Shown: positions 10,531 through 20,066, numbered from the stretch's first letter. The stretch is 64,000 nt of DNA from Phytopseudomonas seleniipraecipitans (GCF_900102335.1 NZ_FNBM01000003.1:124001-188000), one strand, 5' to 3'. Numbers and translations: made by a program. The notes: generated from the letters alone by a model not told the origin.

Positions 10531-10902
10531 TCAGCCACCGGATTTCTTGGCCTTGAAGCCGCGCTTGAGCAGCTCGGCGAGCAGCAATTCAACATGGTCG
10601 CCCTGAATCTCGATCACCCCGTCCTTGAGCGAACCGCCGCAACCGCAGCGTTTCTTCAACGCGGTGGCCAGCTCCTTGAGCGGCTCTTCGGCCAATGGCA
10701 CGCCGCTGACGGTGGTGACCGTCTTGCCGCCACGCCCCTTGGTCTCGCGGCGTACACGGGCAATGCCGTCGCCTTCCGGGATCGCCGTGCGCGAGCAGAT
10801 GCAGGCATCCACAGGCTGACCGCAATCAGGGCAATGCCGTCCGGCATCGGTGGAATACACCAGGCCACCGAGACCGGCGAGTGAAGACGTTTTCTTGGCC
10901 AC
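10531..10902 (-). CDS. yciH: YciH/SUI1-family translation initiation factor-like protein
   Basis: A 123-residue protein with a short N-terminal Cys segment (HCPDCGQPVDACIC) that could bind zinc, then the eIF1/SUI1 fold (TKGRGGKTVTTVSGVPL...LKKRCGCGGSLKDGVIEIQGDHVELL). Bacterial homologues modulate initiation-codon choice. The start is GTG with AGGAA 8 nt upstream. It is separated from speA by about 130 bp, so it may have its own promoter. Confidence 0.9.
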   Translation of the reverse strand: MAKKTSSLAGLGGLVYSTDAGRHCPDCGQPVDACICSRTAIPEGDGIARVRRETKGRGGKTVTTVSGVPLAEEPLKELATALKKRCGCGGSLKDGVIEIQGDHVELLLAELLKRGFKAKKSGG

Positions 10903-11030
10903 CGCGTTTTTCCTCAGTGGATTGGCAAAGCCGCGCAGTGTAACGACAAAGGCCGCCCGTGCTAAGAAGCGAAATGCGCCACTGGCTGATGGATTGGCGA
11001 CCCGCCAGGCCTCGCGCCGCGGTGACGGAG

Positions 11031-11564
11031 TTATCGACGCGCCAGATAATGCTGCAGTGCCTGCAGCGAGTCAGGGCAATAGGGATTGTTGCGGGTATCT
11101 TGCAGCGCTGCCTGCACCGTCACGAAACGGGCTTCGAGCACTTCCTCGGGCTGCAGCACCAGCGGTGCATCGGACACGGCAGTGAACACCGCGCACCACA
11201 GACGGTTGTCCGGTTGTTCGAAATAGAAGCGGCCCTGGTCATGCAACACCGCGTCACGGATGCCCAGCTCTTCGGCCAGCTCACGCTCGGCCGACTCCAG
11301 ATAACCTTCGCCCGCCGCCACCATGCCGCCCGCCGCCACATCCCAATACCCAGGATAGACCGCCTTGCTCAGGGTGCGCCGATGCACACAGAGTTCACCG
11401 GCAGCATTGAACAGCAGGATGAACGTGCCGCGACCGATCAAACCACGATTACGTAATTCGGCGCGTGGCAGTGCACCGAGGAGTTGATCCTGCTCGTCGA
11501 CCCAGGCGATCAGCTCGGCGTCCGAGGCGGCGCGGTGCGCCACCTCGGCTTCGGCGATGGCCAT
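11031..11564 (-). CDS. NUDIX hydrolase
   Basis: A 177-residue YfcD-like NUDIX protein. The Nudix box is intact in form: GGMVAAGEGYLESAERELAEELGI (GX5EX7REUXEE), with an upstream IDI/YfcD-like portion (RNRGLIGRGTFILLFNAAGELCVHRRT). It probably hydrolyses a nucleoside-diphosphate-linked compound; the substrate is unknown. ATG at 11564 is preceded by AGGG. The start lies 4 bp from the end of the DUF2333 gene, so the two are likely co-transcribed. Confidence 0.88.
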   Translation of the reverse strand: MAIAEAEVAHRAASDAELIAWVDEQDQLLGALPRAELRNRGLIGRGTFILLFNAAGELCVHRRTLSKAVYPGYWDVAAGGMVAAGEGYLESAERELAEELGIRDAVLHDQGRFYFEQPDNRLWCAVFTAVSDAPLVLQPEEVLEARFVTVQAALQDTRNNPYCPDSLQALQHYLARR

Positions 11565-11567
11565 CAA

Positions 11568-12632
11568 TCAGCCCTGGGACAGCAGTTGGCGCAGGTCGAT
11601 CACTGCGGCATTGGCACGCGAGATGTAGTTGGCCATGACCAGCGAGTGGTTGGCGAGAATGCCGTAGCCGCTGCCGTTAAGCACCATCGGGCTCCACAAG
11701 GTGGCTTGCGCCGCCTCCAGCTCGCGGATGATCTGTCGCACGCTGACGGTGGCGTTCTTCTTCGCCAGCACATCGGCAAAGTCCACTTCGATGGCACGCA
11801 GCAGGTGCGACAGCGCCCAGGCCTGACCACGCGCCTCGTAGAAGACGTTGTCGATCTGCAGCCACGGCGTTTCGTAGGTGCGCTCGGTCACTTCCGGCAC
11901 CTGGCCTTCAGCCAGCTGCGTGGTTTCGGTGATTTCGGTGTTCAGGCGTACCTGACCGACACTGGCCGACAAACGCTGGGACAGCGAGCCCAGGCGCGTG
12001 GCGACGTCACCAAACCAGTTATTCAGGTTGTCGGCGCGGGTATAGAAGCGCGCACCACCCTGGCCCTGCTCGGACAGCCTGCCCAGGTAGCGATCCAATG
12101 ACTTGATGCCTTCGCGGTACTCCGACTCGGCCGCTGGCAACGCCCAGCTGCGGTGGTCAAAGTTGAAGCGCGGCTCGGCACGAGCCAGGTCGCCATCTTC
12201 GGTCGACTGCGACTGCGAACGGGCGAAGTCCTTGCGCAACGCGCGGGAGAAATCACGTACCTGGACCAATACGCCGTATTCCCAACTCGGCATGTTGTCG
12301 AGCCAGAGGCCCGGCGGCGCCAAATCGTTGGCCAGATAACCGCCCGGTTTGTCGAGCAGGGTTTCAGCCACCTGCTTGAGCGTTTCCACCGTGGTGTAGC
12401 CGGCCACCACCTGGCGTCCACTGCCTTCGGCCGCCGCCTGGATGCGCTGCTGGACGGGAAACAAGCCCGGCTCCTGGCTCCAGTACCAGCCAACCACCAA
12501 CGCGACCAGCAGGTAGACGCCCAGCAGAACGCCGACAAGGCGACCCACTCGACCACCGACACGGCGGGACCCGGGCGCAGCGCCGTCGTCGGCACTGCGC
12601 GTGCCGGAGGTGCGGTTTTTCCAATCGAGCAT
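11568..12632 (-). CDS. DUF2333 family inner-membrane-anchored protein
   Basis: A 354-residue protein with one N-terminal membrane segment (LVGVLLGVYLLVALVVGWYW, about residues 34-53) and a long soluble, probably periplasmic, region rich in helices. It matches the conserved hypothetical DUF2333 family found in pseudomonads; its function is unknown. ATG at 12632 has AAAGGA upstream. It is the first gene of a leftward pair with the NUDIX gene. Confidence 0.85.
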   Translation of the reverse strand: MLDWKNRTSGTRSADDGAAPGSRRVGGRVGRLVGVLLGVYLLVALVVGWYWSQEPGLFPVQQRIQAAAEGSGRQVVAGYTTVETLKQVAETLLDKPGGYLANDLAPPGLWLDNMPSWEYGVLVQVRDFSRALRKDFARSQSQSTEDGDLARAEPRFNFDHRSWALPAAESEYREGIKSLDRYLGRLSEQGQGGARFYTRADNLNNWFGDVATRLGSLSQRLSASVGQVRLNTEITETTQLAEGQVPEVTERTYETPWLQIDNVFYEARGQAWALSHLLRAIEVDFADVLAKKNATVSVRQIIRELEAAQATLWSPMVLNGSGYGILANHSLVMANYISRANAAVIDLRQLLSQG

Positions 12633-12955
12633 GGCGTTTATCCTTTGATCTGCGACGTACAGGGCTTCGACCACAGGCCGTTAGCAGGGTTGCGCTAATA
12701 CTTACCGGTCTGAACGGAGCCAGCCTACGCCGGCCACTATAAGGGAAGGCTACTTCACTGCGCAGCGCAGCAAGCTGTTCACGACGTGACGCGTAACAAA
12801 TCCATTCAGCGCCACGGCACGGCAGCGGACGGCATCTCTGCCCAGCATGCGGGGCGATTCACAGCTTTGCCGGCCCGAGAGTGGCAAAATGCGCCACTTG
12901 ATAGCAGGAAGCCACCAATCGGTAGCGATCACCGCCCCATATAGATTGAAGGCCA
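12633..12955. other. 323-bp divergent intergenic region upstream of gcbA
   Basis: Intergenic gap between the leftward DUF2333 gene and the rightward diguanylate cyclase gene; it should hold both promoters. I see no convincing repeat, RNA or conserved operator. A short AT-richer stretch (GGCAAAATGCG, about 12883-12893) precedes gcbA. Confidence 0.4.
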
Positions 12956-14569
12956 ATGAGCGACCACGAAGATCCCAGCCGCGACCGACTCAAGCAGCAT
13001 TTCGCGCAGCGCGTGATCCATCAGGCCCGTCAGGTACTCGAGGTCTGGCAACGCCTGCAGCGCGTGGAATGGAACGACTCCGGTATGCAGGAGCTGCGCG
13101 AGGCCGCGCAATTGCTGCAGCGTTATGCCGAGCGCTTCGAGCAGACCGAGCATTGCCAGCTGGCCCTGCAGATCGTCGCTTGCCTGAGCACCGTAGGTGC
13201 CAACCGCGGCCGCCTCAGCAGTGAGGTGATCAGCGAGCTCAACCAGTTGATGCAGCGCCTGTCGCGCACCGGTCTGCGTCACGGCGACCGCTTCGAGCAG
13301 ACCACCTTGCCACCTCTGCGCAAGCCGGTGTACCTGGCGTTGCAGCACTTGGAGCGCGCCGAGCGCCTGGCGCAGCAGCTGGATTTCTTTGGCATGAACG
13401 CCAAGCCACTGGATACCGCCAACGCGTTCCGCGCCGCCATGCTCGAACGTCATCCAGCGGCCATTCTCATGGAGATCGACTTCGCCGGACCCGGTAACGG
13501 GCTACTCCTGGCGCAGGCCGTGCAGGAAGGGCTGCAGGAGAAAATCCCGCTGTTGTTCTACAGCCATGAAGACACCGATACGCCGACCCGCCTGGCTGCC
13601 GTGCGTGCCGGCGGCCGCGAGTTCTTCACCGGCACGCTGGATGCTTCCAGCCTGCTGGAGCGTATCGAGGTGCTGACCCACGTTGCCCAGTACGAGCCCT
13701 ACCGGGTACTGATCATCGACGACTCCCGCGCTCAGGCCACCCACACCGAGCGTGTACTCAACAGCGCCGGCATCGTTACCCGCACCCTGACCGAGCCGAT
13801 CCAGGCGATGGCCGAGCTGGCTGAATTCCAGCCAGACCTGATCATTCTCGACATGTATATGCCGGCCTGCAGCGGTACCGAGCTGGCCAAGGTGATCCGC
13901 CACAACGACCGCTACGTCAGCGTGCCGATCATCTACCTGTCGGCCGAGGACGATCTCGACAAGCAGCTTGACGCCATGAGCGAAGGCGGTGACGACTTCC
14001 TCACCAAGCCGATCAAGCCGCGTCACCTGATCGCCACCGTGCGCAACCGCGCCGACCGCGCGCGCAACCTGAAGGCACGCATGGTCCGCGACAGCCTCAC
14101 CGGCCTGTTCAACCATACGCATACCCTGCAGTTACTTGAGGACGCGCGCTTTCGCGCCGAGCGTGACGGGCAGCCGCTGAGTTTCGCGATGCTCGATATC
14201 GACTTCTTCAAAAAGGTCAACGACAACTATGGCCATCCCATGGGCGACCGGGTGATCAAAAGCCTGGCGCTGTTTCTCAAGCAACGGCTGCGCAAGAGCG
14301 ATTGCATCGGCCGCTACGGTGGCGAGGAATTCGCGGTGGTGATGCCCAATACCGACGCCCGCACAGCCGCCACCGTGCTTGACGAAGTGCGCAAACGCTT
14401 CGCTGAAATCCATTACCCGGCCCAACCCCACGACCTCAGCTGTACCTTCAGCTGCGGTATCGCCGAACTGCGTGACGGCTTGGATGGCAAACATCTCTCT
14501 CAGCAGGCCGACGAAGCGCTGTATCGCGCCAAGCATGCGGGCCGCAATCGCGTCGAGGTGCATGGCTGA
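12956..14569 (+). CDS. gcbA: Diguanylate cyclase with two receiver domains (GcbA-like)
   Basis: A 537-residue cytoplasmic protein: helical N-terminus, a degenerate receiver (about residues 140-240), a canonical receiver (about 250-365, phospho-Asp in DLIILDMYMPACSG) and a C-terminal GGDEF domain. The active site reads YGGEEF, with an RKSD inhibitory I-site five residues upstream, so it should make c-di-GMP and be feedback inhibited. In the first receiver the acceptor Asp position reads Glu (ILMEIDFAGPGNG) and the usual Lys is missing (FFTGTLD). Homologues GcbA/PA4843 promote attachment and act in dispersion. No partner kinase is adjacent. Confidence 0.92.
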   Translation: MSDHEDPSRDRLKQHFAQRVIHQARQVLEVWQRLQRVEWNDSGMQELREAAQLLQRYAERFEQTEHCQLALQIVACLSTVGANRGRLSSEVISELNQLMQRLSRTGLRHGDRFEQTTLPPLRKPVYLALQHLERAERLAQQLDFFGMNAKPLDTANAFRAAMLERHPAAILMEIDFAGPGNGLLLAQAVQEGLQEKIPLLFYSHEDTDTPTRLAAVRAGGREFFTGTLDASSLLERIEVLTHVAQYEPYRVLIIDDSRAQATHTERVLNSAGIVTRTLTEPIQAMAELAEFQPDLIILDMYMPACSGTELAKVIRHNDRYVSVPIIYLSAEDDLDKQLDAMSEGGDDFLTKPIKPRHLIATVRNRADRARNLKARMVRDSLTGLFNHTHTLQLLEDARFRAERDGQPLSFAMLDIDFFKKVNDNYGHPMGDRVIKSLALFLKQRLRKSDCIGRYGGEEFAVVMPNTDARTAATVLDEVRKRFAEIHYPAQPHDLSCTFSCGIAELRDGLDGKHLSQQADEALYRAKHAGRNRVEVHG

Positions 14570-14684
14570 GGCGCGAGATCGCCTTTACCACTGCCGCCCG
14601 GATAGGCGGTTGCCGTCCGATCGCGTGATCAATACGGCGACCGCCAGTCGCCTGTTTGACGCCATAAGGGTGACGCATAGCTCG

Positions 14685-14713
14685 TCGTCATAGCCCTGTA
14701 ATGAAAGCGCAAT
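14685..14713 (+). promoter_or_regulatory. Possible Pho box upstream of ctpL
   Basis: Three 7-bp direct repeats with 11-bp periodicity: TCGTCAT (14685-14691), CTGTAAT (14696-14702) and GCGCAAT (14707-14713). The first two with spacer, TCGTCATAGCCCTGTAAT, match 12 of 18 positions of the PhoB consensus CTGTCATAAAACTGTCAT. It ends 66 bp before the chemoreceptor start. PhoB control would fit the known role of CtpL in phosphate taxis. Confidence 0.4.
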
Positions 14714-14779
14714 AACTTACCGACTTCGCGGCACTGCATGGCGCAGTGCCAGCACCGTTAAGCCGTCGGTCGAGCCCTC

Positions 14780-16744
14780 ATGCGCCTTAAATCGCTTACC
14801 AATCTCAATACGCTGCTGCTGGTCGGTGTCGGCATCGCCCTGGCCTGCACGCTGTGGTGGTCGCAGCGGGCGCTGGAGCGCCCATATGTACTGATGGAGC
14901 AGTATCTGGGGCTTTCCCAGCACTTCCAGCGCGAGGCCGCAGGCAACATCCTGGGCTATCTGGACAGCGGCGATGCGCTGCGCCACAGCGCCGCCGTGCA
15001 GAGTCTCGATGCGCTGCAACAGGACGTCGCCCAGTTACCTGCCAACCTCACCGGCGACCTGATCAGCAGCCTCGGTGAACTGAAAACCTTCGCTGCCGAC
15101 CAGTTGCTCGCCGCCGGCAAACTCTCGGGTGATCCGCAAGGCCTGTTGATCCAGGCGGAGCGCGAACTGGCTGGCGCCCTGTCGCAACTCGCGCGCTATG
15201 CCGACGACGGCCAGGGCGAGGCGGCGCAGGCTTACCGCCGACCGCTGTTCGAAGCGGCCCAGCACCTCGCGCGGCTGGCTCTGGCACGCGACAAGCTGGT
15301 CAGCAGCGGACGCGGCGAGCTGGCGGCCGAAGTCGAGCGCGAAGTGCAAGCCTTGCAAGAGCAGGCGAAAACACTCGATGGCCTGGCGCTGCTTGGCGTC
15401 AGTGATGAAGCCGCGTCAGGCGGCAATGCCTTTGCATCGTTGATGGGCCTGGAAAGCGACAGCCAGGCAACCGAGACGGGAGATCGCGGCATCGCCCTGA
15501 AACGCGAGTTCAACAGCCTGCTGAGCCGCTACCCGGCAGAATTGGCCCGCACTCGCACGCTTATCGAACAACGTGGCCAGCTCGCCGCAGCCACACGCGC
15601 CCGACTCGATGCCGTGCAGCAGTCATTCAATACGCTGGAACCGCAGGTGCGCGGCGAGCATGGCCGCATCCAGGGTGAGGTGCGCCTGATCCTCGGCGTC
15701 ATGGTGGCGCTGATTTTGCTCATCGCGCTGATCATCGACACCTTGCAGCGTCGTCTCAGCCGCTTGTTAGAACGCCTGGTGCCAGCACTCTCGGCCTGGG
15801 CCGCTGGGGATTTCAGCGGCGAGATTCATCTGGATACCAACACCCGCGAGCTGCGCGATATCGAAGAGTCGCTCAATCGCCTGCGCGCCTATCTGGTCGA
15901 TCTGGTCGGCACCATCCGTCAACATGCCGGCCAGGTCTCGGCGTCCAGCCACACCTTGGCCGACCTAAGCGGCGGCCTGCATGAGGGTGCAGAACGCCAG
16001 GCCAGCGATACCGCGCAGATCCGCGACGCCCTTGGCGAACTGGAAGCGACCATCCTGCAGGTCGCCGACGATGCCAGCCAAACCGCTACCGCGAGCAGCG
16101 ACGCCGACCGCGCCCTGGCGCGAGGCCAGCTGGTAATTGGCAACAGCCTGACCGGCCTGCATGCGCTGGTCGAGGAAGTACAAGGCAACGCCCAGACCAT
16201 TGAGCGCCTCGCCGAAGAGACGGGCACCATCGGCAGCGTGCTGACAGTGATTCACAGTATCGCCGAGCAGACCAACCTGCTTGCCCTCAATGCGGCCATC
16301 GAAGCCGCACGTGCCGGTGAGGCCGGCCGGGGGTTCGCCGTGGTGGCGGACGAAGTGCGCACGCTGTCGCTACGCACCAGCGCGGCTACCACGCAGATTC
16401 AGGATGTGATCGGCCGCCTACAGAAAGCGGCGAATGGCTCGCTGGTAGCGATGCGCAGCCAGGTCGAACATGCCGAAGCCACAGCCAGCCAGGCGAAAGC
16501 AGCCGATGGCGCGCTGGATGAAATTGTCGGTGCGATTCGCACCATCATCAGCATGGCCGGGCGTATCGCCGATGCCACCGCCTACCAGGGCGGCGCCGTC
16601 AGCGAAATCCGCGACCACAGCGAACGCATCCACCAGTTGGGCGGCGACAACCTGCAGCGCATCAGCCGGGGCCGCGAGCAGAGCGGCGAACTGCAGGAGC
16701 TGAGTGGCCAGTTGAACCAGGCGGTACAGGCGTTTCGGGTGTAG
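14780..16744 (+). CDS. ctpL: Methyl-accepting chemotaxis protein (CtpL-like)
   Basis: A 654-residue chemoreceptor. A first membrane segment ([17 protein letters not shown], about residues 11-27) is followed by a roughly 270-residue, all-helical periplasmic sensor of the length seen in helical bimodular domains. A second membrane segment ([20 protein letters not shown]), a HAMP-like region and the signalling tip with [19 protein letters not shown] complete it. By position between gcbA and dsbD it matches PAO1 CtpL, an inorganic-phosphate chemoreceptor. No CheW-binding defects or truncation are seen; no obvious C-terminal CheR pentapeptide (ends QAFRV). Confidence 0.85.
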   Translation: MRLKSLTNLNTLLLVGVGIALACTLWWSQRALERPYVLMEQYLGLSQHFQREAAGNILGYLDSGDALRHSAAVQSLDALQQDVAQLPANLTGDLISSLGELKTFAADQLLAAGKLSGDPQGLLIQAERELAGALSQLARYADDGQGEAAQAYRRPLFEAAQHLARLALARDKLVSSGRGELAAEVEREVQALQEQAKTLDGLALLGVSDEAASGGNAFASLMGLESDSQATETGDRGIALKREFNSLLSRYPAELARTRTLIEQRGQLAAATRARLDAVQQSFNTLEPQVRGEHGRIQGEVRLILGVMVALILLIALIIDTLQRRLSRLLERLVPALSAWAAGDFSGEIHLDTNTRELRDIEESLNRLRAYLVDLVGTIRQHAGQVSASSHTLADLSGGLHEGAERQASDTAQIRDALGELEATILQVADDASQTATASSDADRALARGQLVIGNSLTGLHALVEEVQGNAQTIERLAEETGTIGSVLTVIHSIAEQTNLLALNAAIEAARAGEAGRGFAVVADEVRTLSLRTSAATTQIQDVIGRLQKAANGSLVAMRSQVEHAEATASQAKAADGALDEIVGAIRTIISMAGRIADATAYQGGAVSEIRDHSERIHQLGGDNLQRISRGREQSGELQELSGQLNQAVQAFRV

Positions 16745-16752
16745 GCCGGCAA

Positions 16753-16876
16753 AAGGCGAGAGTAGCCGTAGGGTGGATGACGCTCTTTTCATCCACCATT
16801 GCAATCGCAGAGCGGTGGACGGGTCGGGCCGCGTAGGTGAGGCGTCGTCCACCCTACGACCGGCCGCTCTCGCCTT
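16753..16876 (-). repeat. Inverted-end repeat, copy B (92-bp core 16767-16858)
   Basis: The core 16767-16858 is the exact reverse complement of 6241-6332. In this copy a further pair of inverted ends is visible outside the core: AAGGCGAGAG (16753-16762) and CTCTCGCCTT (16867-16876), giving about 124 bp in all. It lies between ctpL and dsbD, 8 bp after the ctpL stop, where it could also act as a transcript-end hairpin. Confidence 0.9.
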
Positions 16877-17034
16877 AAACCAGCCAACGCTATTTCGGAT
16901 AATGCTCGCGGCCTTATGCCGCACAATTTCCCCTCAGGCCAGGCGACACCCCGCCAGTGCAACGCTCACTTACCGCGTGGTTCATGCCGCAGAGCGCCAG
17001 CTCCGCTATCATGCTGCGATTGCCGCCTCACGAG

Positions 17035-18810
17035 ATGCCCATGCCACGCTTCCTTTGCCTGCTGCTGTTGCTCGTCGTTCTGCCCGCGAGCGCCGGGGTT
17101 TTCGACAGCCGCCCGAATGCCGCGCCACTTGGCCAGGCGCTGAACAACAGCGCGGACTTCCTGCCGGTGCGCGAAGCGTTCAAGCTGAGTGTGGTCAACA
17201 GCTCGCCGACCTCGGCGACTCTGCGCTTCGTCGCCGCCGAGGGCTATTACCTCTATCGCCACCAGTTCAAGTTCAAGATCGAGCCCGCCGAACTGGCAGG
17301 CGCTGCGGTCGAGGTGCCGGAAGGGCTGCACAAGAACGATCAGTACTTCGGCGATGTGCAGGTGTTCTACGAAGTACTGGATGTCGAGGTACCACTCAAC
17401 AACCCGGACAACAGACCACTCAACCTGGCCGTCACGTACCAGGGCTGCGCCGACAAGGGTCTGTGTTATCCGCCGGAAACCGAGACGCTGGCCATCAATG
17501 GCGGTGTAGCCAGCGTGGCGAGCGCAACCGTGCCGGCCAAGGCAGGTTGGAACTGGGTCGACCTGGCGCTGATGTTCGCCGCAGGTTTGACGCTTACTTT
17601 CACCCCTTGCGTGCTGCCGATGCTGCCGATCCTTTCCGGCGTGGTGTTGCGCGGCCGACCGAGCAGAGGCCGCGGCCTGGCGCTTTCGCTGGCTTACGTG
17701 CTGCCGATGGCCGCCTGCTACGCCGCCCTCGGTGCGCTGATGGGGCTGTTCGGTGCCAAGCTCAACCTTCAGGCGATGCTGCAATCGCCGTGGATTCTGG
17801 TGCCGTTCGCACTGTTCTTCGCAGTGTTCGCGGTGGCCATGTTCGGCGTATTCGAACTTCGCCTGCCGGCGTTCATTCGCGAGCGCCTGGACCGCAAAGC
17901 GGCGCAGACCCAAGGCGGCACGCTGGCTGGCGCAGCGACTCTGGGCGTGCTGTCCAGCCTTATTGTTTCGCCGTGCATAACCGCGCCGTTCACCGCGCTG
18001 CTGCTCTATATCAGCAGCACGGGCGATGCAGTAGGTGGTGCCCTGCAACTGTTCGCGCTGGGTTTGGGCATGGGTACGCCGCTGGTGATTTTCGCCGCAG
18101 GCGGCGGTGCGCTACTGCCGAAATCCGGCACCTGGATGGTCGCGGTGCGCAATGCCTTTGGCGTGATGCTGCTGGCAGTGTCGGTGTGGCTGCTTGAGCG
18201 CGTGCTGCCCGGCAACCTGGCCTTGGCGCTGTGGGGCCTGCTGGCCGCCGGTATCGCGCTGTTCCTCGGTGCGCTGGAGTTCACCCCGAAATCGTCGCGC
18301 GGCAAGCTGGCGCAACTCGCCGGCCTGGCGCTGCTGGTCTATGCCCTGGCCGCCTGGACAGGCGCTCTGCAAGGTCGTGACGATCCGCTACGGCCTCTCG
18401 GCAGTGGCTTTGCAGCCGCTCAGCAGGGCAGCGCAACGGCCGGCAGCTGGCAGACCGTCAGCGCCCCCGCCGAGCTGGATGCCGCCCTGGCGCAGGCGAA
18501 GAATACCGGCCAGCCACTGCTGCTCGACTGGTATGCCGACTGGTGCATCAGCTGCAAGAAGATTGAGCGCGAGGTGTTCAACTCACCGCAAGTCGGCCCG
18601 CAACTGGCTGACTATCATCTGGTGCGCTTCGACATGACCGACAGCACCGCCGCGCAACGCGCGCTACTCGATCGCTACCAGCTGTTTGGTCCGCCAGCCA
18701 TTCAGGTATTCGCCGGTAACGGCGAGGAAATGCACGACCTGCGCGTGGTCGGCGAGATCGACGCTGCGGGGTTTTCCGAGCGACTAAGTCGGGCCCGAGA
18801 ACGATTTTAG
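17035..18810 (+). CDS. dsbD: Thiol:disulfide interchange protein DsbD
   Basis: A 591-residue inner-membrane protein that carries electrons from cytoplasmic thioredoxin to periplasmic DsbC/DsbG-type reductants. A signal peptide (FLCLLLLLVVLPASA) leads to the periplasmic alpha domain with its pair in YQGCADKGLCYPP. About eight membrane segments follow, with the transport cysteines in FTPCVLPML and SPCITAPF. The C-terminal thioredoxin-like gamma domain has DWYADWCISCKKIE. All six redox cysteines are present. The first of two close ATGs (17035, 17041) was taken; the choice is open. Confidence 0.93.
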   Translation: MPMPRFLCLLLLLVVLPASAGVFDSRPNAAPLGQALNNSADFLPVREAFKLSVVNSSPTSATLRFVAAEGYYLYRHQFKFKIEPAELAGAAVEVPEGLHKNDQYFGDVQVFYEVLDVEVPLNNPDNRPLNLAVTYQGCADKGLCYPPETETLAINGGVASVASATVPAKAGWNWVDLALMFAAGLTLTFTPCVLPMLPILSGVVLRGRPSRGRGLALSLAYVLPMAACYAALGALMGLFGAKLNLQAMLQSPWILVPFALFFAVFAVAMFGVFELRLPAFIRERLDRKAAQTQGGTLAGAATLGVLSSLIVSPCITAPFTALLLYISSTGDAVGGALQLFALGLGMGTPLVIFAAGGGALLPKSGTWMVAVRNAFGVMLLAVSVWLLERVLPGNLALALWGLLAAGIALFLGALEFTPKSSRGKLAQLAGLALLVYALAAWTGALQGRDDPLRPLGSGFAAAQQGSATAGSWQTVSAPAELDAALAQAKNTGQPLLLDWYADWCISCKKIEREVFNSPQVGPQLADYHLVRFDMTDSTAAQRALLDRYQLFGPPAIQVFAGNGEEMHDLRVVGEIDAAGFSERLSRARERF

Positions 18811-18930
18811 GCAATTCGGTCACATATCCGGCCAACCCTGCACTGATCGTGCTGACTACTCCCGAAAACTGGACAGCCCTACGGCACTTCTGGCAGAGTC
18901 CGCGCAGCTAAAAAGAAGGAAGCCCGGATC

Positions 18931-19380
18931 ATGTCGACCCTGTTGGTTTTGCACGGCCCCAATCTGAACCTGCTCGGTACCCGCGAGCCAGGCACCTATG
19001 GCGCCACGACCCTCGAGCAGATCAACCTCGACCTGGAGCAACGTGCCCGCGAGGCCGGCCATCACCTGCAGTATCTGCAGAGCAATGCCGAGTACGAGCT
19101 GATCGACCGCATCCATGCTGCCAGGGGCGAGGGTGTCGACTTCATCATCATCAACCCGGCCGCCTTCACCCACACCAGCGTCGCATTACGTGACGCATTG
19201 CTGGCGGTGAGCATCCCATTCATCGAAGTGCACCTCTCGAATGTGCACAAGCGCGAGCCTTTCCGGCATCACTCCTACTTTTCCGACGTGGCAGTGGGCG
19301 TGATCTGCGGTCTTGGCGCCAGCGGTTATCGGCTGGCCCTGGATGCCGCTTTGGAAAACCTGGCAAGCAAAAACACCTGA
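18931..19380 (+). CDS. aroQ: Type II 3-dehydroquinate dehydratase
   Basis: A 149-residue enzyme of the shikimate pathway, dodecameric in known homologues, dehydrating 3-dehydroquinate to 3-dehydroshikimate. Family marks are the N-terminal [15 protein letters not shown] with the active-site loop ([10 protein letters not shown], catalytic Tyr), [16 protein letters not shown], and [25 protein letters not shown] precedes the ATG. In many genomes aroQ precedes accBC as here, but a 140-bp inverted-repeat element now separates them. Confidence 0.96.
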   Translation: MSTLLVLHGPNLNLLGTREPGTYGATTLEQINLDLEQRAREAGHHLQYLQSNAEYELIDRIHAARGEGVDFIIINPAAFTHTSVALRDALLAVSIPFIEVHLSNVHKREPFRHHSYFSDVAVGVICGLGASGYRLALDAALENLASKNT

Positions 19381-19394
19381 AACCGGCGCCATTA

Positions 19395-19534
19395 CAGATC
19401 GTGTGAAAGCATCGCGAGCGAAGGTCAGGCAAGGCAAAAAACGGCGAGAAAGCGCAGTTTACGAGGTGTAAATGAGCATTTTGAGCCGGTTTTTAACGCA
19501 GCATGACCGAGCGCAGTAGCTTTCACACAATCTG
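19395..19534 (+). repeat. 140-bp inverted-repeat element upstream of accB
   Basis: The ends are an inverted repeat with one mismatch over 16 bp: CAGATCGTGTGAAAGC at 19395 and GCTTTCACACAATCTG ending at 19534. The interior (ACGGCGAGAAAGCG...TTTACGAGGTGTAAATGAGC...) is non-coding and contains an internal TTTAC/GTAAA dyad. The form is that of a miniature inverted-repeat element. It fills most of the 216-bp aroQ-accB gap. Confidence 0.7.
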
Positions 19535-19596
19535 TTCAAGCGGCGGTTCATTCCCACAACTTGAACGACCCTGACCAGACTGGGAGTTGAACACCT

Positions 19597-20049
19597 ATGG
19601 ATATTCGCAAAGTCAAAAAACTGATCGAGCTGCTGGAAGAATCCGGCATCGACGAACTGGAAATCAAGGAAGGCGAAGAGTCCGTACGCATCAGCCGTCA
19701 CGGCAAGCAGCCGACCTACGTGCAGCCTAGCTATGCACCAGCTCCTGCGCCAGTCGCTGCCGCCGCTCCGGCTGCCGCTGCTGAAGCTGCTGCACCTGCC
19801 GCTGCCAAGCTGAACGGCACCGTCGTACGCTCGCCAATGGTCGGTACCTTCTACCGCGCCGCTTCGCCAACCTCGGGCAACTTCGTTGAAGTCGGTTCGA
19901 CCGTGAAGAAAGGCGACATCCTCTGCATCGTTGAAGCGATGAAGATGATGAACCACATCGAGGCCGAAACCAGCGGCACGATCGAATCCATCCTGGGCGA
20001 GAACGGCCAGCCGGTGGAATACGATCAACCGCTGTTCACCATCGTCTGA
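19597..20049 (+). CDS. accB: Biotin carboxyl carrier protein of acetyl-CoA carboxylase
   Basis: A 150-residue BCCP. It has an N-terminal helical part that binds AccC, a Pro/Ala-rich linker (about residues 48-75) and the biotinyl domain with the target lysine in [13 protein letters not shown]. The protruding thumb sequence expected for AccB-type BCCPs is plausible in the [17 protein letters not shown] segment. It works with AccC to carboxylate biotin, then AccAD to make malonyl-CoA. GGGAG lies about 10 nt before the ATG. accC follows 17 bp downstream. Confidence 0.96.
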   Translation: MDIRKVKKLIELLEESGIDELEIKEGEESVRISRHGKQPTYVQPSYAPAPAPVAAAAPAAAAEAAAPAAAKLNGTVVRSPMVGTFYRAASPTSGNFVEVGSTVKKGDILCIVEAMKMMNHIEAETSGTIESILGENGQPVEYDQPLFTIV

Positions 20050-20066
20050 TGCACGGGGAACCCGTA

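Noticed and set aside
16773..18197. A 474-codon frame starting inside repeat copy B and overlapping dsbD
   Set aside because: It begins in the repeat and then runs out of frame through dsbD; its Arg/Pro/Ala-rich product is typical of shadow frames.
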